This document shows, piece by piece, positions 27,184 through 36,674 of a stretch of 64,000 nt of DNA. The stretch comes from Thalassotalea eurytherma. GTDB lineage: Bacteria; Pseudomonadota; Gammaproteobacteria; Enterobacterales; Alteromonadaceae. Numbering within the stretch: the stretch's first letter is position 1; the number at the start of each line of letters is the position of its first letter. The position numbers and the translations under genes were made by a program. The notes under the pieces were generated by a model. It was given only the letters and a program-made list of their open reading frames with translations, was not told the origin of the DNA and ran no database searches. Location of the stretch: positions 124,001 through 188,000 of the forward strand of contig NZ_BSSU01000004.1 of the NCBI RefSeq assembly GCF_030161415.1. Direction: 5' to 3'.

Positions 27184-28470
27184 TTATGCTAATTGCTCGA
27201 ATAAGGCTTCAAAGTTATCTAATGCTTCTGTCATTATGTCATCAGGCATGGTTAAAGCGGGTAAAAAGCGAATAACATTGCCATAGAACCCACAAGCTAA
27301 CAGAATTAATCCTGCTTTTTTAGCCCCTGCGATAATCGCTTGAGTTAACGCTGTATTTGGTTGCTCTGCATCTCCATTTTCAATAAGCTCTAAAGCAATC
27401 ATTGCTCCTTGATTTCTTACATTGAGAATAAGTGCAGGGTATTTTTCTTTTAACTTACTTAAGCGTTGATTAAACCTTTGGCCAATAATGTTTGCACGTG
27501 CGATTAAATTATCGCTCTCAATCACGTCCAATACAGCAAGTGCCGCAGAACAAGCCACAGGTGATCCACCATAGGTACCACCTAGTCCTCCAGGGTTAGG
27601 TGCATCCATAATTTCTGATTTGCCTACAACCGCAGCAATAGGGAAACCACCAGCTATACCTTTAGCCATAGTAATCAAGTCAGGCTCTACATGAGCATGC
27701 TCAAAACTAAACATTTTTCCCGTTCTGCCAAAACCCGTTTGAATTTCATCGGCAATTAACAATATGCCATGCTGATCACAAAGCTTGCGTAGTGCTTGTA
27801 GAAATTCAGCAGGTGCCTGATAAAAACCGCCTTCTCCTTGTACTGGCTCAACAATAATTGCAGCGGTATCTTCAGGGGCAATATCCACTTTAAAAAGGTT
27901 TTCTAATGCTTTTAACGATTGCTCAACGCTAATACCATGAACATCGATAGGAAAAGGAGCATGAAAAATATCACCAGGAAATGGGCCAAATAAGTTTTTA
28001 TAAGGGGTAATTTTGCCCGTTAATGCCATTGCTAGATTAGTTCTCCCGTGAAAACCGCCATTAAACGCAATAACACCACGACGACCTGTTTTAGCGCGTG
28101 CTATTTTCACACAGTTCTCTACCGCTTCTGCACCTGTAGAAACAAAGATCGCTTTTTTTTCTGAGTTACCTGGGGCAATCGCTGTTAATTTTTCAGCTAA
28201 TTCAACCCCCACTTCATAAGGGTTAACCATAATGCACGTGTGGCTAAACTTTTCCACTTGCTCTTTGACTGCGGCAATAACTTTTGGGTGGCTATGGCCA
28301 GTATTACAAACCGCAATACCTGTGCCTAAATCGATATAGCGATTTCCTTCGACATCCCATACTTCTGAATTCAATGCTTTTTCAACATACACTGGATACA
28401 TATTGCCTTGACCACGCGCAATTACCTGAGTCTTTCTAGCTTGTAATGATTGATTTGTTGTCATTGTCAT
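27184..28470 (-). CDS. gabT: 4-aminobutyrate aminotransferase
   Basis: Class III PLP aminotransferase that moves the amino group of GABA to 2-oxoglutarate, giving succinate semialdehyde and glutamate. The 428-residue length and the sequences YIDLGTGIAVCNTGHSHPKV, LLIADEIQTGFGRTGKMF and MAKGIAGGFPIAAVVGK (PLP lysine) fit GabT well; close paralogues act on 5-aminovalerate. Second gene of gabDT, 55 bases after gabD. Confidence 0.94.
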   Translation of the reverse strand: MTMTTNQSLQARKTQVIARGQGNMYPVYVEKALNSEVWDVEGNRYIDLGTGIAVCNTGHSHPKVIAAVKEQVEKFSHTCIMVNPYEVGVELAEKLTAIAPGNSEKKAIFVSTGAEAVENCVKIARAKTGRRGVIAFNGGFHGRTNLAMALTGKITPYKNLFGPFPGDIFHAPFPIDVHGISVEQSLKALENLFKVDIAPEDTAAIIVEPVQGEGGFYQAPAEFLQALRKLCDQHGILLIADEIQTGFGRTGKMFSFEHAHVEPDLITMAKGIAGGFPIAAVVGKSEIMDAPNPGGLGGTYGGSPVACSAALAVLDVIESDNLIARANIIGQRFNQRLSKLKEKYPALILNVRNQGAMIALELIENGDAEQPNTALTQAIIAGAKKAGLILLACGFYGNVIRFLPALTMPDDIMTEALDNFEALFEQLA

Positions 28471-28525
28471 AATTCTATTTAATTAATTTGCTGCTTATCT
28501 TAGTTGTTTGTGTTGCAGGGCTAGT

Positions 28526-29977
28526 TTAGATGCCACCCATACATAGATATTTAAGTTCTAAATAATCATCTAAACCATATTTAGAACCTTCTCGTCCATT
28601 ACCTGACTGCTTAACACCACCAAATGGAGCTGCAGCATTAGAAATAATGCCTTCATTAATGCCAACCATGCCATACTCAAGTTTTTCAGAGACTCGCCAT
28701 ACACGACCAATGTCTCTCGAATAAAAATAAGCGGCTAAACCATACTCGGTATTATTGGCCAGAGTGATCACCTGTTCTTCTGAGTCAAATGTAATGATTG
28801 GTGCCACGGGACCAAAAATTTCTTGCTGAGCAATCGGCATATCATTGGTAACATCGCTTAAGACAGTTGGAGGATAATAGTGTGAACCAGCTTCTAACAA
28901 CTCTCCGCCGGTAACCACCTTAGCGCCTAATGAAACAGAGGCGGTTACCAATTCATGAACATTTGCAACGGCTTGTGGTGAGATCATAGGGCCAATATTC
29001 ACCCCTTCGGTTAAACCATTACCTAGAGTAAGCTTGGCAACGGCTTGTTTATATTTTTCGGTAAACACTTGCGCGATACCTGACTGCACAAAAATACGAT
29101 TAGTACAAACACATGTTTGACCTGCATTACGATATTTAGAAGCTATTGCTCCTTGAACAGCAGCATCAACGTCTGCATCATCAAAAACAATAAATGGGGC
29201 GTTGCCACCTAGTTCCATTGATACTTTTTTTATAGTGGAAGCACATTGAGCAATTAATTGGCGGCCAACTTGGGTAGAGCCGGTAAAGGTAAACTTTGCA
29301 ATATCAGGGTGCTGCGTTAACACTTCACCAATGCCACGGGCATCATCACCAACGATAATATTAAAAACACCCGGCGGCATCCCAGAACGCTCAGCCAGCT
29401 CAGCCATAGCAAGCGCCGACAATGGCGTTTGAGAAGCTGGACGGCCAATAAAAGTACAACCGGCTGCAAGCGCAGCAGCAGCCTTACGAGCAATCATTGC
29501 ATTAGGGAAATTCCATGGTGTCACTGAAGCAACAACCCCAACAGCTTGTTTGGTAATGACAATACGCTTATCACTTGATGGAGCTGGAATAGTATCTCCA
29601 TAAACTCGCTTCCCTTCTTCTGCAAACCATTCAATATAAGCTGCACCATAAGTAATTTCGCCTCTGGCTTCAGCAAGAGGCTTACCTTGCTCTAAAGTTA
29701 ATATGGTTGCGAGATCTTCTTGATGTTCAATTATTAAATCAAACCACTTTCGCATTAACTTAGCTCGTTCAGCTGCTGCTAGAGATGACCACAATGGCAT
29801 TGCCTGTTTTGCGGCTTTTACTGCTAAGTCAACTTCACCAACCGCAGCATCAGATACTTGAGCGATCACTTCACCTGTTGCAGGATTAGTTACCATTAAC
29901 TGGTTTTCACTAGCATGCCAGCTACCATTTATATAAGAATGATTTCTCAGTAATTGTGGGTCATTCAATGTCTGCAT
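28526..29977 (-). CDS. gabD: NADP-dependent succinate-semialdehyde dehydrogenase
   Basis: Aldehyde dehydrogenase (483 residues) that oxidises succinate semialdehyde from GabT to succinate. Family marks are PWNFPNAMIARKAAAALAAG, the general-base glutamate in MELGGNAPFIVFDDAD, and the catalytic cysteine in NAGQTCVCTNRIFV (two cysteines, as in E. coli GabD). The C-terminus GREGSKYGLDDYLELKYLCM is typical of GabD. First gene of the gabDT operon, divergent from a LysR gene. Confidence 0.96.
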   Translation of the reverse strand: MQTLNDPQLLRNHSYINGSWHASENQLMVTNPATGEVIAQVSDAAVGEVDLAVKAAKQAMPLWSSLAAAERAKLMRKWFDLIIEHQEDLATILTLEQGKPLAEARGEITYGAAYIEWFAEEGKRVYGDTIPAPSSDKRIVITKQAVGVVASVTPWNFPNAMIARKAAAALAAGCTFIGRPASQTPLSALAMAELAERSGMPPGVFNIIVGDDARGIGEVLTQHPDIAKFTFTGSTQVGRQLIAQCASTIKKVSMELGGNAPFIVFDDADVDAAVQGAIASKYRNAGQTCVCTNRIFVQSGIAQVFTEKYKQAVAKLTLGNGLTEGVNIGPMISPQAVANVHELVTASVSLGAKVVTGGELLEAGSHYYPPTVLSDVTNDMPIAQQEIFGPVAPIITFDSEEQVITLANNTEYGLAAYFYSRDIGRVWRVSEKLEYGMVGINEGIISNAAAPFGGVKQSGNGREGSKYGLDDYLELKYLCMGGI

Positions 29978-30048
29978 CTAGCTTACTCACATAAATATTT
30001 ATAAAATTCTTTAGCCATTGAAACCGAAATATAACTCTGGTTAAATAC

Positions 30049-30070
30049 CAAACTATCAACCTTTAGTTTG
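30049..30070. promoter_or_regulatory. Inverted repeat in the gabD-lysR intergenic region, candidate LysR site
   Basis: CAAACTA at 30049-30055 is mirrored by TAGTTTG at 30064-30070 with an 8-base spacer, 15 bases before the LysR ATG. The position fits autoregulation by the divergent LysR protein plus control of gabDT. Confidence 0.4.
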
Positions 30071-30084
30071 AGAAATATCAAACA

Positions 30085-30987
30085 ATGATTAGAAAACCAG
30101 TAACCGAATATGATCTAAAATTATTAAAAGTATATCTTGCAGTGGTTGAACACGGCGGCTTTTCAAGCGCTGCCAGCGCACTTGGTCTTACTCGTTCTAC
30201 CATCAGTATACATATGTCAAATCTCGAAACCCGATTAGGTTATAAGCTTTGTAATCGAGGGCGTGCTGGTTTTTCCTTGACCGAACAAGGCAGAGAGGTT
30301 TATAGCGCTTCGTTAAAGTTATTTGATTCTTTTGATGACTTTGGCAGGCTAATTGGTAGTTTAGGTCACCAACTTACTGGTGAATTAGTGATTTTATGCG
30401 CAGAGCAGCTTGATGCAGCAAAACAAAAAAAATTAGGGCAAGTCATCCAATTTATACATGATCAATTCCCTAATCTACATATAGTTCTTGATGGGGGATC
30501 AATCGAATTTATAGAAAAACAACTACTGAGTGAAAAAGCTCATGCAGGCTTATATCCGTGCTACCTACCTTTAGATGGCTTAGAATATAAAAAAGTGTTT
30601 TCTGAAACCATTTATTTATGCTGTAGTGAACAGCATCATTTTTTTCAGTTAACAGACACTCAACTAACCGAAAAAATGCTAGCAACAGCCTCAGCTATTC
30701 ATCCCGGCATTGATATTGACGTAAAAGGTCGTGAGCAACTAAATAAACTCAATTTATCTGCTAAGTCTTATCAATTTGATACTCGAAAGGCGATGATAAA
30801 CTCGGGCCGTTACTTAGGTTTTCTCCCACAAAGCTATATTCAGCAAGAGCTAAATAATGGTTCAATGCGGATCATCAAACCAAGTGAGTGTTTCTACGAT
30901 TTTGAGCTGTCCTTAGTGAATAAAAAAATAACCAGGGAGCCTAAAAAGTTAGAACTTATTAATCTTGCGTTTAAACATGCTTTTTAG
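30085..30987 (+). CDS. LysR-family transcription regulator (gab-adjacent)
   Basis: 300-residue LysR regulator: residues about 8-67 are the winged helix (YLAVVEHGGFSSAASALGLT, RSTISIHMSNLETRLGYKLC), followed by a periplasmic-binding-like effector domain. It is transcribed divergently from gabD with a 107-base shared promoter region, so control of GABA catabolism is the natural reading. Several bacteria use LysR or MocR proteins for gab genes; here one of each flanks the operon. Confidence 0.9.
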   Translation: MIRKPVTEYDLKLLKVYLAVVEHGGFSSAASALGLTRSTISIHMSNLETRLGYKLCNRGRAGFSLTEQGREVYSASLKLFDSFDDFGRLIGSLGHQLTGELVILCAEQLDAAKQKKLGQVIQFIHDQFPNLHIVLDGGSIEFIEKQLLSEKAHAGLYPCYLPLDGLEYKKVFSETIYLCCSEQHHFFQLTDTQLTEKMLATASAIHPGIDIDVKGREQLNKLNLSAKSYQFDTRKAMINSGRYLGFLPQSYIQQELNNGSMRIIKPSECFYDFELSLVNKKITREPKKLELINLAFKHAF

Positions 30988-31118
30988 TAAAAATTAAACA
31001 AAATTGTATCTGCTTCCACTAAAGCTATGTTCTGAATTACACAAATCCAATAGAACCTGAAATATTCATACCTTCACCTTTTATTATTTACCTTCTGAAT
31101 TTTTGAATATGTCGTCAA

Positions 31119-31217
31119 GTTGCCTCGAACTGGGCTATCTTCGGTAACAAAAGCATCCAGCGCTTCTGTAAATAGGGTAACTTGAGTACGGCTTTACCCC
31201 TTAATATGGCTTGACAT
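31119..31217 (-). pseudogene. Remnant of an IS1182-type transposase N-terminus
   Basis: About 33 codons from an ATG at 31217 read MSSHIKG, stop, then SRTQVTLFTEALDAFVTEDS, PVRGN. This matches the conserved opening of IS1182-family transposases (HIKGxxRxQxTLFPExLDDFIxEDNPVR) from memory. The in-frame stop and loss of everything after the first 33 codons show decay. The rest of the 30988-31451 gap holds no gene; only the strong GAGGAGG before the lipoprotein start at 31452 is functional-looking. Confidence 0.6.
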
Positions 31218-31451
31218 AATCCGTCTATCCTCACCATTAATTTACTGATTATTATATCAATTATCCTACTCAATATTTAGGCTGATTGTTCATGAGTAGC
31301 AGGGCTTAGACCAAAAAGTAAACAGAGTTTTCACACAGCCGGAGCGAATAGGTGGCGTTATTGAGGAATGCTGGCAATTTTGGCAAGCTCGTCTAGTATT
31401 GGTAATTGAGCTAGCTCAGCATCGGCTTATTCCCAGAGAGGAGGTTTAACT

Positions 31452-32126
31452 ATGGAGCGATTTAGCCTACAACACTTTTTCTTTATCTGTTTAATATCAC
31501 TGATAACAGCTTGCGGCGGAAGTAGTAATGATGTTAATTCAGAGCCCCCCGTTAATGATGCTCCGGTAGCTAGTGCTCAATCAGTCTCTGTCAATGAAGA
31601 CGAGTCGATTAGCATAACACTCACAGGTAGCGACAGCGATGGAACAATATCGAGCTATAACGTTGGCACACCTGCAAGTGGCACCATTACAGGTACAGCA
31701 CCTGATTTGACGTACACGCCAAATACTGATTTTAACGGTAGCGATAGCTTCACTTATACGGTCACTGATGATGATGGCGCAACGTCAAGTGAGGCAATTG
31801 TTTCTATCACAGTAACCCCTGTTAATGATGATCCGATAGCTAGTGCTCAATCAGTCTCTGTCAATGAAAACGAGTCGATTAGCATAACACTCACAGGTAG
31901 CGATAGTGATGGAACTATAGCGAGTTATAACGTTGGCACACCTGCAAATGGCACCGTTACAGGTACTCCACCTAATTTAACGTACACGCCAAATACTGAT
32001 TTTAATGGTAACGATAGCTTTGCTTATACGGTAACTGATGATGGTGGTGCGACGTCAAGTGAGGCTATTATATCAATTACCATAACCACCCAAGCGATTA
32101 GCATTAGTAGCCTCTACAACACCTGA
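31452..32126 (+). CDS. Lipoprotein with two cadherin-like repeats, cut short by an in-frame TGA
   Basis: Begins after a strong GGAGG. The signal peptide ends in the lipobox LITAC with C21. Residues about 33-125 and 127-218 are two near-identical Ig/cadherin-like repeats (VASAQSVSVNEDESISITLT, YTPNTDFNGSDSFTYTVTDD), also clear as a DNA-level duplication of about 280 bases. The frame ends in TGA at 32124-32126, but the same frame continues open for another 433 codons to 33425, so this is the 5' part of a broken longer gene. As it stands the cell would make a 224-residue surface lipoprotein. Confidence 0.7.
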   Translation: MERFSLQHFFFICLISLITACGGSSNDVNSEPPVNDAPVASAQSVSVNEDESISITLTGSDSDGTISSYNVGTPASGTITGTAPDLTYTPNTDFNGSDSFTYTVTDDDGATSSEAIVSITVTPVNDDPIASAQSVSVNENESISITLTGSDSDGTIASYNVGTPANGTVTGTPPNLTYTPNTDFNGNDSFAYTVTDDGGATSSEAIISITITTQAISISSLYNT

Positions 32127-33425
32127 TCAGTAACCACACCAGAGCAACCCAAAACAGCCGCAGACACCAATAATGTGAGTAATTACGGTCAAGATACACC
32201 AATAGATTTTTATCCAAACACCAACGGTACTGTCGATATATTCTGGCAAGATCGGGGGGAAGCGGCATCTAGCTGGAATTTGACAACCCACACATCAATA
32301 ACCGATGCCAGCATTAGCGCCACGATCAACTTACCCAGCAGTATAGAGCAATCAGGGCGCTTTTTAGGCGTGAGCAAAAAAGAATCGACCAACACCTACT
32401 TTTTAGCTTATAGCGCAGATAACGACTTTGCGGTGAGAGATAGCAATGGAAACTGTGAGCAAGTCAATGGTTCGAGTGACAATTGCAACGGCGCATTTTG
32501 GATTACAGGCTTTAGCACGGACGGTTTCAGCGATTTTGATACATTAATTTTCGGTAATGTTGACCTTACCGTTTCGGGAGTTCACGGCGAAACAACCAAA
32601 GGCAATCCTGGTCAGGCTTCAACTGGCGTGCTCAGCTACCACGAAACAACCGACAAAGTTGTGATTTACGCTGGTCACAAGCAGCGCTGGTCTGACGATG
32701 TCCGTCACCAAGCAGTCTGGCTAGGCACTATCGACAGCGTTGGCACACTAGATACAGCGATGAGTGGTTGGTACTCCTCACACAACTTTGATCAACGGAT
32801 CCTTCTGGCTAGTGACGACTTCATTTACACACTGGCTCATGGCGATGCCTTTCCACGTTCTTTGCAACTGGGCCAATGGGATATTACCGCGCTTAGTCAC
32901 AATTACACCCTCGAGTACTATGAAATAGAAAATGGTAGTACTGGTAGCAACACCACTTTAACAGACACAGGCACTTTGGCAGAGCTTGGCAGTGGCGTGT
33001 TTGCCGTTGCTTTCGCTACCGAGGACAATCGAGATTCGCGAGATGTTCGACTGCAAGTCATTTCCGGTGTAACAAGCAACACCACCAACATCGACACAGA
33101 CGTATGGTTAACGGAATATAACAACCTTCGCATGGCCGCAAACGGTATAAAGGTTGCGTCCGCTGGAGATGAGCACATCATTGTGGCATGGAATGCATAC
33201 CAAGGTTCGACTCCCGATAACAGCACCGCAACAGGGGATTACGTCAATACCACCATCGCGCTGTATGACCTGACGGGAGAACTGGTTGATTCGATGACGT
33301 TAGATGACCAGCTGTTGCCAACACAACCGTTCCGCCAATCTGCCGATGGCAATAGCGTTATTTGGGTTACCGCATCTGAAAATGCGGAGCTGATTATTCA
33401 CAGCATAGATATCAGTGCGCTGTAG
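32127..33425 (+). pseudogene. 3' part of the interrupted lipoprotein gene
   Basis: Continuous in frame with the preceding lipoprotein gene; only the TGA at 32124-32126 separates them. Reading begins SVTTPEQPKTAADTNNVSNY and goes on for 432 residues of Asp/Gly/Thr-rich, beta-propeller-like sequence (IFWQDRGEAASSWNL, DKVVIYAGHKQRWSDD, IALYDLTGELVDSMTL). The first possible independent start, GTG at 32175, has no ribosome-binding site, so separate translation is unlikely. No enzyme motif is recognised. Read-through or a sequencing error would restore a 657-residue surface lipoprotein. Confidence 0.65.
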
Positions 33426-33750
33426 CAGATCTTTAGGTGGTTCGTTGGTAACTATTCAGCTTCAGTATTCTTAACAATATACGGCAACTCTTTTTTAAAG
33501 AGTCGCTCGACGAGTGTGATTGGCGTTACCAATATGCGAGTTTGGCATAGAGCCGAGCACAATCGTTAGAAGATTTATTAAGGGTTTTCTAGAATCGGAG
33601 AATGTCAACGACCGCTATAGAGCGTCAGTAGCCACTATCAGTCAAGCTTTGAACGACTAGCGAATGACCGCTCCTCGCTCATTTGAGACCTTAATTCAGA
33701 GCGGTCATATATGACTATTCGATATTAATAAACTCAGCCATCAGAATCGA
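33426..33750. other. Non-coding region after the broken lipoprotein gene
   Basis: About 325 bases without a gene. GAATGACCGCT and its inverted copy GAGCGGTCAT occur around 33663 and 33704, forming a possible imperfect hairpin; nothing else stands out. Confidence 0.35.
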
Positions 33751-33782
33751 AAAAGGCAAATCATTCATTGATTTGCCTTTTT
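33751..33782. terminator. Strong terminator hairpin, probably bidirectional
   Basis: 13-bp stem AAAAGGCAAATCA / TGATTTGCCTTTT (33751-33763 with 33769-33781), loop of five. It ends in a T-run on the plus strand and has an A-run before it that gives T on the minus strand. It can terminate the two-component operon from the right and the lipoprotein gene from the left. Confidence 0.88.
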
Positions 33783-33802
33783 CATATACCGTTAATTACT
33801 AA

Positions 33803-33969
33803 GTCACAAACTTAATTAAGCATCGACAATGATGTAGATCTTCAATTAACTTTGTGAACTGCCTTTTTTAAAAATCAAATACTTACAGTATAAATTTCTC
33901 AAATAAAATTGTGAATATAATCGACTTTTAACCCAACCCTTTAAACATTGATTCAATTAAAATTGTGAA
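33803..33969. repeat. Four short AT-rich repeats before the terminator (3' module C)
   Basis: Copies are GTCACAAACTTAATTAAG (33803-33820), and in the opposite orientation TTCAATTAACTTTGTGAAC (33841-33859), CAAATAAAATTGTGAA (33900-33915) and TTCAATTAAAATTGTGAA (33952-33969). The consensus in one orientation is TTCACAATTTTAATTG. They lie between the stop of the response-regulator gene (34037, minus) and its terminator, so they would be in the 3' untranslated RNA. The first two can pair with each other. Confidence 0.6.
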
Positions 33970-34036
33970 GAGGTTTACTTTCTGATTACCAGGTAAAATT
34001 ATTTACATAGTTTAAAGTTGTTGTAGCAGCGAAGCA

Positions 34037-34708
34037 TTACGGCAGCAAAAACCGATAACCTACTCCATAAACCGAGCCGATGAAGTCATGTTGTAACGGG
34101 GCGGCGAGTAGTTTTTTGCGTAAATTAGCCACGTGGCTATCGACGGTTCTGTCGCTTACTTCTCGGTAATCGTCGTACATTTTGTTGAGTAGTTGTTCGC
34201 GGTTCCATACGTTGTCGGGTTTAGACGTAAATGCGTGTAAAATGCGGAATTCGACTGGGGTTAACGGCAGTTCTACATTTTGCAATTTGGCTCGTTGACT
34301 GGCGACATCAAGTTCAAACAATGTGTCGGATGCTTTGGTCGAAACTCGTCGTAATATAGTTTTGATCCGCGCCATGACTTCTTTCGGGCTAAATGGTTTG
34401 CAGATGTAGTCGTCTGCACCAATTTCTAAACCTAACAGGCGGTTGATTTCTTCTACTTTGGCGGTGATCATTAAAATTGGCACTTCGCTAAATTCTCTTA
34501 TTTGTTTGCACAGTTCCGTGCCAGAGATATTCGGCAACATGATGTCTAACAATATGGCATCAGGCTCGTTTTCTTTGACCCAACTTATGACATCTGCACC
34601 GTCATTGATGATGTGATGATTGTAGCCAGAGCCTTGTGCGTATTTTGCCAATATCGTCGCAATCTTTTCGTCGTCTTCAACAATTAAAATTTTGTTTGTC
34701 ATGTTCAA
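34037..34708 (-). CDS. OmpR-family response regulator
   Basis: 223 residues. Receiver domain 1-120 with the phospho-acceptor aspartate in DAILLDIMLPN, acidic pocket EDDEK and lysine in ICKPFSP; winged-helix DNA-binding domain 130-223 (LPLTPVEFRILHAFTSKPDN, SDRTVDSHVANLRKKL). It most resembles BaeR/CpxR. It follows the histidine-kinase gene by 14 bases and is the last gene of a three-gene unit that starts with a Spy/CpxP-like protein, which suggests an envelope-stress system. Confidence 0.95.
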   Translation of the reverse strand: MNMTNKILIVEDDEKIATILAKYAQGSGYNHHIINDGADVISWVKENEPDAILLDIMLPNISGTELCKQIREFSEVPILMITAKVEEINRLLGLEIGADDYICKPFSPKEVMARIKTILRRVSTKASDTLFELDVASQRAKLQNVELPLTPVEFRILHAFTSKPDNVWNREQLLNKMYDDYREVSDRTVDSHVANLRKKLLAAPLQHDFIGSVYGVGYRFLLP

Positions 34709-34722
34709 ATGTACTCTCTGAA

Positions 34723-36114
34723 TTAACTAATTGAACTTATACGGGTTGGTATTACAGGTAATGTCATCGAAACCGCCAAGCCATTAACGCCACCTTTGAG
34801 TGATGAACGGGCGGCGCTTATCTTACCGCCATGAGCTTCGACTATCGCAGCGCAAATCGCCAAACCAAGACCGCTGCCACCTGAGAATTTATTACGGGAT
34901 TCATCAACGCGGTAAAGTCGGTCGAACAATTTAGGTAGAGATTGTTCAGATATTTCTGGCGCGGTATTTTCAATCACTAAGGTGACAAATTCATTATCTA
35001 GGCTTGATGATATTCGCACTTCACCTGCTTTGTCCGTATATCGTGCGCAATTTTCAAATAGGTTTATCAACACTTGTTGCAAGCGGGCTTTATCAACTTC
35101 AGCCATTAACGTATTTGGCAGTTGATTGCTCGCGGTTATGTTCTTTTCCGCAAAAATCGGTTGGTACTTTTGCAGGCATGCTTGAACCATTTCACTTATG
35201 TCATTGGGTTGGCACTCCAATCGCAATTCGCCCTGATCCGCTAGGGTTAATTGGTGTAAATCCTCCACCAGTTTATTAAGGCCTACAACTTCCTCTTTTA
35301 GCGAGGTTATTGCGTTGTTATCAAAAGGCGTGAGCCCATCTTCTAAACATTCTAGCTCTCCCCTCATTATGGTGATGGGTGTGCGTAATTCGTGGGATAT
35401 ATCCGCTATCCAACGTTGACGGGAATCTCGGTTTTGCTCAAGAGTATTGGCTAAAAAGTTAACATCGGATGATAACTGGCCAAGTTCATTGCCATGTTTA
35501 TAGTCACTGCGGGCGGTAAGGTCGCCTTTGCGAAGATTGTTCAATACATTGGCGATATCAGAAATTGGTTTGGTGAGTCTACGGGAAAAGAAGTAAGCGG
35601 ATAAAAACGCGGTCAGCAGGGTAAGTAACATGATGAAAATGAGACTTCTAACCTGTTGTTTCACAACCTGGCTATCAAGCTCCGCTTTGACCTCACTGTT
35701 ATCTTTTACCGCAAGAAAGCCAACTTCTTTGTTTTGATGGTAAATCGCGGTTAATTTCATGTTTGATTCAAATTCGCCAATTAACGCGGCCTTGTTTGCG
35801 TCTAACAAGGCGACACCACGAGGAAAGTCTAATCTTACCATCCATTTGTTGAGTCGTTCTGAACCGTTTTTATCAGCTGTGCCCTTATCAGAATTTACTG
35901 TATCAAACTGATCCGTGAGAAACTGCCAGTTGCTGTTTTCTGCAAAACGGTCGGTTAACCTGAGTTGCAGTTTTTCAATTCGCTCTGTTCGACTTTTGCT
36001 GATGAACTCGTTAAACGCATAACTAAACCTAAGTTGTTGTAACAACAGCAGGAAAATAGTGCTGATCAAAGCAGTGGCAAAGATAGCGACAAATACCGAG
36101 TTTCGTAATTTCAT
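34723..36114 (-). CDS. Sensor histidine kinase, BaeS/CpxA-like
   Basis: 463-residue inner-membrane kinase. Two membrane segments (about 7-26 and 155-175) enclose a periplasmic sensor of about 125 residues. HAMP follows (RRLTKPISDIANVLNNLRKG), then the HisKA dimerisation domain with ISHELRTPITIMRGE and the catalytic domain (LINLFENCARYTDKAG; SGGSGLGLAICAAIVEAHGG). Co-transcribed with the response regulator. The ligand is not evident; misfolded envelope protein or copper-like stress is usual for this group. Confidence 0.95.
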   Translation of the reverse strand: MKLRNSVFVAIFATALISTIFLLLLQQLRFSYAFNEFISKSRTERIEKLQLRLTDRFAENSNWQFLTDQFDTVNSDKGTADKNGSERLNKWMVRLDFPRGVALLDANKAALIGEFESNMKLTAIYHQNKEVGFLAVKDNSEVKAELDSQVVKQQVRSLIFIMLLTLLTAFLSAYFFSRRLTKPISDIANVLNNLRKGDLTARSDYKHGNELGQLSSDVNFLANTLEQNRDSRQRWIADISHELRTPITIMRGELECLEDGLTPFDNNAITSLKEEVVGLNKLVEDLHQLTLADQGELRLECQPNDISEMVQACLQKYQPIFAEKNITASNQLPNTLMAEVDKARLQQVLINLFENCARYTDKAGEVRISSSLDNEFVTLVIENTAPEISEQSLPKLFDRLYRVDESRNKFSGGSGLGLAICAAIVEAHGGKISAARSSLKGGVNGLAVSMTLPVIPTRISSIS

Positions 36115-36150
36115 AATTCAATGCTCTGTTGTTTATAGTGGGCGAGCATA

Positions 36151-36576
36151 TTACCTAGATGCCCGAATACGGCTACGAATTTTGCTGGCGATTTCTTCTT
36201 GGATCTCTTGGTATTCCGCTAACTGCTCATCAGTAAGCACAGTTTCAAGTTCGGTTAACGTTTGCTCGCGCAGTTCTTCCATTTCGTTTTTCAGTTTTCG
36301 TGCTTTACGAAATCCTAACTTTTCACCTGATTTTATCTCATAACTGTCTAGGTCAATACCATAGTCACTGAGAATAGCTTGTCGTTTTGACATGCTATTT
36401 TCAAAAATGGGTGTTACTTGCTCTTTCTGTTTATCCGTTAAATTTAAACGTGTTTTTGTCTGTTCGACTTGCTGTTTAACTTTTGCGATTCCGTCTGAAA
36501 TACCACTAGCGTTAACGGTGATCGCAAAGACGCTAAAAAAACAAGCCAGTAATACATTTAATGGGCGTTTAGTCAT
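36151..36576 (-). CDS. Periplasmic LTxxQ-motif (Spy/CpxP-like) protein
   Basis: 141 residues with a signal peptide (cleavage around NASG, 22-25). The mature part is almost wholly helical and charged with two LTxxQ motifs (LNLTDKQKEQVTPIF and LTDEQLAEYQEI), the signature of Spy/CpxP chaperones and adaptor proteins. First gene of the unit with the kinase and response regulator (36-base gap). CpxP restrains CpxA, so feedback on the adjacent kinase is a reasonable inference. Confidence 0.85.
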   Translation of the reverse strand: MTKRPLNVLLACFFSVFAITVNASGISDGIAKVKQQVEQTKTRLNLTDKQKEQVTPIFENSMSKRQAILSDYGIDLDSYEIKSGEKLGFRKARKLKNEMEELREQTLTELETVLTDEQLAEYQEIQEEIASKIRSRIRASR

Positions 36577-36674
36577 GTGTTTTTCCTTTTAGCCAAAGAT
36601 CTGTTAATGAACACACCTTAAGGTTAATAGCATTTAGCAATGTTCAATACAAAGCGTTAAAAGTAAAAGAGTTT

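Noticed and set aside
32175-33425. Independent 416-residue gene starting at GTG 32175
   Set aside because: Same frame as the upstream lipoprotein, open across the junction except for one TGA, and no ribosome-binding site at the GTG.
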